Below, one piece after another: positions 59,501 through 64,000 of a DNA stretch of 64,000 bases (position 1 is its first letter; every line of letters starts with the position of its first letter). Made by a program: the position numbers and the translations under genes. The DNA comes from Amycolatopsis sp. CA-128772 (GTDB taxonomy: Bacteria > Actinomycetota > Actinomycetes > Mycobacteriales > Pseudonocardiaceae): the NCBI RefSeq assembly GCF_002904295.1, contig NZ_PPHG01000075.1, forward strand, positions 62,001 through 126,000. Direction: 5' to 3'. The notes beneath the pieces were generated by a model. That model was not told where the DNA came from and ran no database searches. It saw only the letters and a program-made list of their open reading frames with translations.

Positions 59501-59758
59501 GCGCACGACAACTTCTTCGACCTCGGCGGCAACTCCCTGCTGCTCGGGGCCCTGCACTCGCGGCTGGAACGCGAGCTGTCGATCACCCTGCCGATCCGGC
59601 GGCTGTTCGAGCACCCGACCGTGCACGCACTGGCACGGGCGCTCGCCGCCGGACCGGCCCCCCAAGAGTCCACAGTGGACGTAAGAGGACGTGCCGAACG
59701 CGCGCGGGCGCGCCGGGCCAGGCCCGGCCGTCCCGAGAAGATGGGCGACGCCGCATGA
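53501..59758 (+). CDS. NRPS with split C domain: C(N-half)-A(Gly)-T-C-C(C-half)-A-T
   Basis: A 2085-residue protein. Residues ~10-175 are only the N-terminal half of a C domain (HHIVWDA at ~141). A1 follows directly at ~182-660 with code D-I-L-Q-L-G-L-I-W-K, the glycine code; T1 is LELGGHSLMLA (~703). C2 is complete (~763-1193, HHIVFDA at ~892). Then ~1197-1483 is the C-terminal half of another C domain without an N-half (QFRDFALSQAD, FGFPVANRDEFPDLLGPCLNTVVLR). A2 (~1485-1965) reads D-M-Y-F-F-A-A-I-T-K, unassigned; T2 is DLGGNSLLLG (~2003). A charged tail probably docks onto the PKS. Confidence 0.93.
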   Translation: MSATNAADHHVPAASVQERMWFAERLEPGDGLYNMPFAWRVHGTLSADALERAIAVVVERHEILRTAFAERDGRLYQHVGEPWTPGIERLDLRGAPDAEDRLSDWLREAARRTFDLAQARLLRVGLADLDDNQQVLFLCVHHIVWDATSTRLFLRELKDCYDAFAVEAGPPAETVWVEQALPLPAQFLGQAARTPGKTALVFDGTSLTYAELGRRARAVAGFLTGRGLGRGDLVGVYLDRSADLVPTLLGVLLSGAAYVPLDPIYPPQRIAGMLEDAQVGLLIAGGELPAEITATGVEAAGIDTVLAAAPIADGAAVTGDDIAYVIYTSGSTGRPKGVRVTHRGLANLLRSMAVKPGFGDQDTMLALTTVCFDIAALELFLPLITGGTVEVAPAEITRDGELLGRHLARTRPTHLQATPATWRMLLAAGWPGDPELTVLCGGEALPRALADELLPRGRVVWNLYGPTETTIWSTAGRVTAGPITLGEPVTNTTLNILDEAMRPVPPGEPGELWIGGDGVAAGYLRRPELTAERFRPDPADPARGVLYRTGDLVRLLPGGQLEYVNRVDNQIKLHGFRIEPGEIESLLRGRPEIADAVVLLDGDKLAAYLDCAGPPPSVASLRAFLGSHLPEYMIPAAFLVVEEFPLTGNGKVDRRALAELGGQLPAGPRAEPATPTERLLTGIFADVLGCPEPGVDDSFLELGGHSLMLAQLAGEIAARTGITLSVADVYQLSRPRELAAHLDFLAGTAAEGPAEPAPAGTPASSMQEQMWLAEQMVAAGPSYNVPLTWRITGELDPAALQAALGGLTERHEILRSAFRQRHGRLLQVVTDPWVPELVRTDLADRPEADAGAVIDALVDTEASTPFDLGAGRPVRAHLVTLAPGEHVLLLCLHHIVFDAQSLPVLQRDLDHAYRRALGLPAEDLPAPVQFAEVTQRQREELETADGEDILGYWTERLAGAPETLDLGTLPRQSGPHGAVPVPFSPDFAARAAELCDEHRVSWYMVAVAAVSAWLHRSANSDDITFGLPVANREDEDLEDVLGPCLNTVVLRSQATSGTTFAELLGEVRDAMLDAFEFQAAPLPAVLTRLDPQRRHGHTPFLDVMLNLVTGEATGHALGPATMTPRPFDRWEHETKFGLTVTFVEEGGKLSAVLSYRGDRHSAARVQRLADGLGRVLDGIGGLAGRPLAEILPPGRAQFRDFALSQADERASAAGKAALDRWTNRLAGAPAFPALTPPLRQAQPGSVPIPLSPAALQQLRRLRAEQRMSCSWFMVAATALAALLHRWTGQDEVTFGFPVANRDEFPDLLGPCLNTVVLRSECDDETTVLDLLHTVRETALAAFDDQRVPFEDVVDGLRPPRRPGWTPYADVTLAATAVGRVRTELGGAALTPLELDHTGAGYAAKLGLTVGFEESHGRLHGTILYRGDRITDGEAHRMAAWIGRFVDAFAEIVHQPVRTLDLLGADQLAELAGFERTAPAGEATSVPALFAAQCAARPDAPAIRTARGVLSYAALDRKADALASVLRARATGDRPVVALVLPRGADLVVAMLAAWKAGFVYSPLDPAYPEGRIRFILEDLGACAVVTDSPADLAGTVPPGTAVVDVGKVPDVTARPQAELPSPDSTAYVLYTSGTTGEPKGVAYSHGSLAHVTRWHVDTFGVQPGDRVSQIHSVAFDMTEYEVWPALCGGAELLPYERPVVVPELLAWLGDQDVTMFFTPTPLAEALWTAGTAPASLRWLFFAGSPLTSVPPETPYGVCDAYGPTETYITTTHVLDVATATALNCVGRPIDGVHAYVLDPAGQRCPAGMPGELFVGGATVSQGYWGRDDLTRERFTDRDPDGRPGWLYRTGDRARWLPDGTLEYLGRLDRQLKIRGYRIEPAEIETQLLLDPLVRQAVVRGFPGDAAALVAYLVAPPGGAEDTQSVLAGLKTRLPEFMVPNAVVWLPALPLNHRGKLDVDALPAPGREDRVGATAWTAPEAGTEQRIAAVWSAVLGLEAVGAHDNFFDLGGNSLLLGALHSRLERELSITLPIRRLFEHPTVHALARALAAGPAPQESTVDVRGRAERARARRARPGRPEKMGDAA

Positions 59759-62700
59759 CCGAGAGCAACGCGATCGCGATCGTCGGGCTGGCCTGCCGGC
59801 TGCCGGGCGCGGAAAACGCCGGGCAGTACTGGCGGAACCTGCGCGCCGGGGTCGAAGGCATCACCCGGTTCGACCTGCCCACGCTGGTCGCCGCCGGGGT
59901 GGACCCCGCGCTGGCCCGCCACCCCCGGTACGTCCCCGCCCGGGGCGTGCTCGCCGGCGGCGAGTGCTTCGACCGCCGGTTCTTCGGCTACAGCCCGGCC
60001 GAAGCCGCGGCCATGGACCCGCAGCAGCGGGTGTTCCTCGAGTCCTCGTCCGCGGCGCTCGACGACGCCGGGCTGGACCCGCGGCGGTTCGACGGCTGGG
60101 TCGGGGTGTACGCCGGGTGCGACATGATGAACCCGGCGCTGCAGGGCAACGGCGACGGCCTGTCCCGGATGATCGACTACGACAAGGACTACATCGCCAC
60201 CCGCGTCGCCTACAAGCTCGGCCTGCGCGGGCCGGCGATGACCGTGCAGTCGGCGTGCTCGACGTCGCTGGTCGCCGTCCACCAGGCGGCGCAGAGCCTG
60301 CTCAACTACGAATGCGACGCCGCTCTCGCCGGCGGGGCCTCACTGTGGCTGCCCCAGGCCACCGGCTACCTCCACGAAGAGGGCTACATCGAGTCCGCCG
60401 ACGGCCACTGCCGCCCGTTCGACGCCGCCGCCAGCGGCACCGTCGGCAGCAGCGGCGTCGCGGTCGTCGTGCTGCGGCGCCTCGAAGACGCCATCGCCGA
60501 CGGCCACCGGATCGTCGCCGTCGTCCGCGGTTCGGCCCTGAACAACGACGGCGGCACGAAGATCGGCTACACCGCGCCGTCGTTCGACGGCCAGCGTGAC
60601 GTGATCCGCTTCGCGCAGGCCCAGGCCGGGGTGGACGCCGCCGACATCGCCTACGTCGAAGCGCACGGCACCGCGACCCGGGTCGGCGATCCGATCGAGG
60701 TCGCCGCGCTCACCGCCGCCTTCCGCGAAGGCACCGACGCCGTCGGGTTCTGCCGGCTCGGCGCGGTGAAGAGCAACATCGGCCACACCGGGGCCGCCGC
60801 CGGCGCCGCCGGCCTGATCAAGACCGCGCTGATGCTGCGCCACCGCGAACTGGTGCCCACCCTGCACTACCGGGAGCCCAACCCGGGCCTCGAACTGGAC
60901 TCCTCGCCGTTCCGGATCGCCACCGAGCTGGAGCCGCTGCCCGCCGAAGGCGCGGTGCTGGCCGGGGTGAGCGCGTTCGGCGTCGGCGGCACCAACGCCC
61001 ACGTCATCCTGGAGTCCCCGCCGACCGCGCCGAGCCGGACCAGCCGGTCGCGGCCCCGCGTGTTCTGCCTGTCCGGGTCGACCGCGGCCGCCGTGGGCAC
61101 GATCCGCACCGAGCTCGCCGACCACCTCGAAAGCGGCGAGGACTCCCTCGACGACGTCGCCTACACCCTGGCGGCGGGGCGGCGGCAGTTCCCGCACCGC
61201 AGCACCGTGGTGGCGACCGACCGCGCCGAGGCGGCCGAGGCCCTGCGCACCGGCGAGCCGGCGACGCAGGTCTCCGCCGAGCGGGACACCGCGTTCCTGT
61301 TCCCCGGGACCAGCGTGCTGCGGGCCGGGTTCGGCGGCGCCGCGCACCGCACGCTCCCGGTGTTCCGCGAGGTCTTCGACGGGCTGGCCGTTGAGACGCG
61401 CGAGCGGTTCGGCATCGACATCGCCACCGTCCTGCGCCCCGGTGACCACGTCGACTGGCTGCGGACGCTCGTCCACGAGCAGCTCGCGCTGTTCGCCATC
61501 GGCTTCGCCTTCGCCCGCCAGCTGCAGGAGTTCGGCATCGAGCCGAAGGCGATGCTCGGCCACAGCGCCGGCGAATGCGTCGCCGCGGCGGTCGCCGGGC
61601 TCTGGACCCCGTCGGACGCGCTGCGGGTCGTGCACGCCCGCGGCACCATCCTCGACGACGTCGAGCCCGGGCGGATGCTCGCCGTGCAGGGCCCGCCCGA
61701 ACAGGTGCGGGAACTGCTCGGCTCGCGGCCGGGACTGGCCGTGGCCATCGAAGCGCCGCGCTACTCGGTGCTGGCGGGCCCGATCGAGCTGATCGAACAA
61801 CTGCGCACCGAGGGGTTCGGCGACCGCGTGCTGGACCTCGGCGGCGCCTACCACACGGCGGCGGTCCGACCGGCCGCCGACCGGCTGGGCCGCGTCGTGG
61901 CGGAGATCCCGACCACGACGCCGTCCCTGCCGTACCTGTCCAATTTCACCGGCGGCTGGGCGGACCCCGCGGCCGTCGCCCGCGGTGACTACTGGGCCGA
62001 CCACGCCGCGGGCACGGTGCGGCTGGCCGACGACGTCGAAACCCTGCTCGCGAGCTCCTGCCGGGTATTCGTCGAACTCGGGCCCGGCCAGACCATGACC
62101 CGCATGCTGCGCGCGCACCCGGCGTGGACTGCCGGGCACCTGGCCGTGCCGCTGACCCGGCGGGCCGAGGACAGCGAAGAGGAGAACCTGCTCGCGGCGC
62201 TGGGCGCGCTGTGGGAACGCGGGTTCGACATCCCGGTCGACGAGCTGACCGACGAGAAGGCCCGCTGCGCGCTGCCGCCGCACCCGTTCGAGGCGATCGA
62301 CTGCGAAGCCGGTCGCCGCTGGGCGACCTCGCCGTCGGCCACGGCCCGCCGCCACGACGTGGTCGTCACCGTCGGGGCGGTGCCGGCCCCCGAGCTGGTC
62401 CCCGCGCTGACCGCTCCGCCGTCGACGATCACCGAGTCCACTTTGGACGACGCACTGGCCGGCACCGCGGGCGGGGTCTCGCCCGCCGTCGTGGTGGCCG
62501 TCGTGCCGGAGCCGGACGAGGACTTCCGCACCGGGCTCACCCGGCTGGCCGAGGACGCCGCCACCGCCGGGGTCCGGCTGATCCTCCTCGGCCGCGACCT
62601 GCTCGACAACGACCTGGTGGCGGACGTGCGCCGGTCGGCGTCCGTGACGGTGTACGACCTCGACGACGGGCCGCCGCCGGCGCAGCCGCCGTTCGCCGCC

Positions 62701-64000
62701 GCCACCAGCGACGTGCACGCCTGGCGCGGCGGCCGCTGGTGGGCCCTGGACGAAGAACCCCGCGCCGCCGCCGTCCCGGCCGCCGAGCCCGAGCTCGCCG
62801 CCGAACCGGACGCCGAGCCGGCGGACCTGCCGCGCGACGAAACCGAGTCGGCGGTCGCCGAGCTGTGGCGGGACCTGCTCGGCGTGGCGAGCGTGGGCAT
62901 CCACGACAACTTCTTCGACCTCGGCGGGCATTCGCTGCTGGCCACCCAGCTCACCTCCCGGCTGCGCGTGCGGTTCGAGACGGAAATCGCGATCCGCACC
63001 GTGCTGGACAACCCCACCGTCGCCGAACTCGCCCGCGTCGTCGGCGCCACCGGCACCGGACGGCGGGCGGGCATCGCCGCCCGGCCGGACCGCGACGGGC
63101 CGATCCCGGCCGCGTTCGTGCAGCGGCGGCTGTGGTTCCTCGAACGGGCCGGCGCCGAATCCGCCTACGCCATCCCGCTGGCGCTGGACATCGACGGCGC
63201 ACTCGACGTCGACACGCTGCGGGCCGCCCTCACCGAAGTCGTCCGGCGGCACGAAGTCCTGCGCACCGTGCTGCCCGAGCTCGACGGCGAGCCGGTCCAG
63301 GTGGTGCTGCCGCCCACCCCGGTGGACATCCCGGTGATCGACGTCGGCGAAGCCGCGTTGCCCGAAGCGCTGCAGGCCGACCTCCGCCGCCCGTTCGACC
63401 TCGCCGCCGGCCCGCTGGTGCGCGCGACACTGTTCCGCACCGGGGAAAACCGGCACGTGTTCGCGCTCTGCATGCACCACATCATCGTCGACGGCTGGTC
63501 GCTCGACATCCTCTTCGACGAGCTCGGCCGGCTGTACAACGCCTTCCTCGCCGATCAGCCCTCGCCGCTGCCCGAGCCGCCCGTCCAGTACGGCGACTAC
63601 ACGCTGTGGCAGCAGGACCACCTCGGCGAAGCCCTCGAAGCCGGCCTGAGCTACTGGAAGGGGCGGCTGGCGGACGCACCCGCCGCGCTCGAGCTGCCGA
63701 CCGACCGGCCGCGGCCGCGGGTGCAGACCCACAACGGCGCGATCGCCGACCGGTGGCTGCCCGCCGGGCTGCGGGCGGACCTCGAACGGCTCGGCCGCGA
63801 CCACGACGTCACCCTCTACATGACGCTGCTCGCCGCGTTCCAGGCCCTGTTGCACCGCTACACCGGGGCCACCGACCTCTGCATCGGCACCCCGGTCGCC
63901 GGCCGCACCGAGGTCGAGCTGGAGAACATGGTCGGGTTCTTCGTCAACACCCTGGTGCTGCGCACCGAAGCCGGCCCTCGGCTGCCCTTCGCCGAGCTGC
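59755..64000 (+). CDS. Hybrid PKS-NRPS: KS-AT-T-C... (3' end outside window)
   Basis: The first 1415 codons are present. KS spans ~5-425 with catalytic Cys (VQSACSTSLVA, ~169) and the two His (VEAHGTATRVGDP; KSNIGHTGAAAG). AT spans ~500-800 (GHSAGE at ~602; GGAYHT in place of HAFH, closer to malonyl- than methylmalonyl-type). No KR, DH or ER is seen; instead ~160 residues without a recognised fold lie before the T domain DLGGHSLLATQ (~1060). A C domain starts near 1117 (VQRRLWFLERA; HHIIVDGWS) and runs off the edge. It adds one ketide unit to the peptide. ATG 59755 overlaps the NRPS stop. Confidence 0.93.
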   Translation, partial: MTESNAIAIVGLACRLPGAENAGQYWRNLRAGVEGITRFDLPTLVAAGVDPALARHPRYVPARGVLAGGECFDRRFFGYSPAEAAAMDPQQRVFLESSSAALDDAGLDPRRFDGWVGVYAGCDMMNPALQGNGDGLSRMIDYDKDYIATRVAYKLGLRGPAMTVQSACSTSLVAVHQAAQSLLNYECDAALAGGASLWLPQATGYLHEEGYIESADGHCRPFDAAASGTVGSSGVAVVVLRRLEDAIADGHRIVAVVRGSALNNDGGTKIGYTAPSFDGQRDVIRFAQAQAGVDAADIAYVEAHGTATRVGDPIEVAALTAAFREGTDAVGFCRLGAVKSNIGHTGAAAGAAGLIKTALMLRHRELVPTLHYREPNPGLELDSSPFRIATELEPLPAEGAVLAGVSAFGVGGTNAHVILESPPTAPSRTSRSRPRVFCLSGSTAAAVGTIRTELADHLESGEDSLDDVAYTLAAGRRQFPHRSTVVATDRAEAAEALRTGEPATQVSAERDTAFLFPGTSVLRAGFGGAAHRTLPVFREVFDGLAVETRERFGIDIATVLRPGDHVDWLRTLVHEQLALFAIGFAFARQLQEFGIEPKAMLGHSAGECVAAAVAGLWTPSDALRVVHARGTILDDVEPGRMLAVQGPPEQVRELLGSRPGLAVAIEAPRYSVLAGPIELIEQLRTEGFGDRVLDLGGAYHTAAVRPAADRLGRVVAEIPTTTPSLPYLSNFTGGWADPAAVARGDYWADHAAGTVRLADDVETLLASSCRVFVELGPGQTMTRMLRAHPAWTAGHLAVPLTRRAEDSEEENLLAALGALWERGFDIPVDELTDEKARCALPPHPFEAIDCEAGRRWATSPSATARRHDVVVTVGAVPAPELVPALTAPPSTITESTLDDALAGTAGGVSPAVVVAVVPEPDEDFRTGLTRLAEDAATAGVRLILLGRDLLDNDLVADVRRSASVTVYDLDDGPPPAQPPFAAATSDVHAWRGGRWWALDEEPRAAAVPAAEPELAAEPDAEPADLPRDETESAVAELWRDLLGVASVGIHDNFFDLGGHSLLATQLTSRLRVRFETEIAIRTVLDNPTVAELARVVGATGTGRRAGIAARPDRDGPIPAAFVQRRLWFLERAGAESAYAIPLALDIDGALDVDTLRAALTEVVRRHEVLRTVLPELDGEPVQVVLPPTPVDIPVIDVGEAALPEALQADLRRPFDLAAGPLVRATLFRTGENRHVFALCMHHIIVDGWSLDILFDELGRLYNAFLADQPSPLPEPPVQYGDYTLWQQDHLGEALEAGLSYWKGRLADAPAALELPTDRPRPRVQTHNGAIADRWLPAGLRADLERLGRDHDVTLYMTLLAAFQALLHRYTGATDLCIGTPVAGRTEVELENMVGFFVNTLVLRTEAGPRLPFAEL

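Noticed and set aside
53258..59665. A 2,135-codon open frame on the minus strand opposite the NRPS gene
   Set aside because: It is the mirror of high-GC codon bias. The + strand shows unmistakable NRPS motifs throughout, while the minus translation is low-complexity and motif-free.
1..64000. tRNA or rRNA genes
   Set aside because: No cloverleaf-like sequence with T-loop and anticodon features or rRNA segment was recognised by eye; a tRNAscan run would settle this.

Overview
The window comes from a high-GC actinomycete, most likely a Pseudonocardiaceae member such as Amycolatopsis. Evidence: very GC-rich codon use, RbpA, a resuscitation-promoting-factor-type lysozyme-like protein, an ECF42-type sigma factor with a DGPF/YCII partner, a SARP regulator, a pair of lipoprotein acyltransferase and polyprenol-phosphate mannose synthase genes, many TetR/ArsR repressors and a modular NRPS/PKS cluster. 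A site matching the actinobacterial dif consensus suggests a circular chromosome. The genus is an inference, not a proof.

Left region (1-27.6 kb). It opens with the N-terminal 840 codons of a macro-domain/KAP P-loop NTPase with membrane helices, divergent from a zinc-ribbon/coiled-coil protein. Then come small accessory operons, many with their own repressor: an ArsR-SRPBCC pair; a TetR-membrane protein-SDR operon behind a perfect 24-bp palindrome; an AraC regulator divergent from an NmrA-like reductase and a DUF1772 protein; a five-gene operon (TetR with a thioredoxin-like tail, ECF42 sigma factor, alpha/beta hydrolase, DGPF/YCII protein, GyrI-like protein); a P450; and a TetR gene divergent from a DrrAB-type ABC exporter that runs on into an SNF2 helicase and a SWIM zinc-finger protein. 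After two hairpins come a TetX-like monooxygenase with its TetR, an F420/PPOX protein, an AidB-like dehydrogenase with its TetR, an XRE-cupin regulator divergent from a GNAT, and an SRPBCC-ArsR-SRPBCC operon.

Centre (27.6-34.3 kb). A 28-bp dif-like site lies about 0.46 kb upstream of a complete tyrosine recombinase gene. That gene's apparent start codon lies inside a perfect 18-bp inverted repeat with a 6-bp spacer, the same layout as a dif core. Next are a second small zinc-ribbon protein, a glycerophosphodiester phosphodiesterase, an Rpf-like protein, a UMF1-type MFS transporter, thymidine kinase and rbpA, which has a good SigR-type promoter and a strong terminator. A cassette of three 30-bp hairpin repeats closed by 18-bp inverted repeats follows.

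Housekeeping (34.3-44.0 kb). NUDIX hydrolase, DeoR regulator, PIG-L deacetylase, ppm1-lnt-amidohydrolase operon, a lysine-2,3-aminomutase-type radical SAM enzyme with a strong terminator, and secreted proteins including a G1 (eqolisin) glutamic peptidase.

Biosynthetic cluster (about 44-64 kb, running off the right edge). A SARP regulator and a three-gene operon (MFS exporter, PPOX protein, DDAH-like amidinohydrolase) face four co-directional, overlapping assembly-line genes. The predicted order is: A with an eroded methyltransferase insert-T; C-A(Val)-T; half-C-A(Gly)-T-C-half-C-A-T; KS-AT-T-C. The first protein has no C domain and probably starts the chain. The third has a condensation domain whose two halves lie about 1,000 residues apart, which is the most unusual protein architecture in the window.
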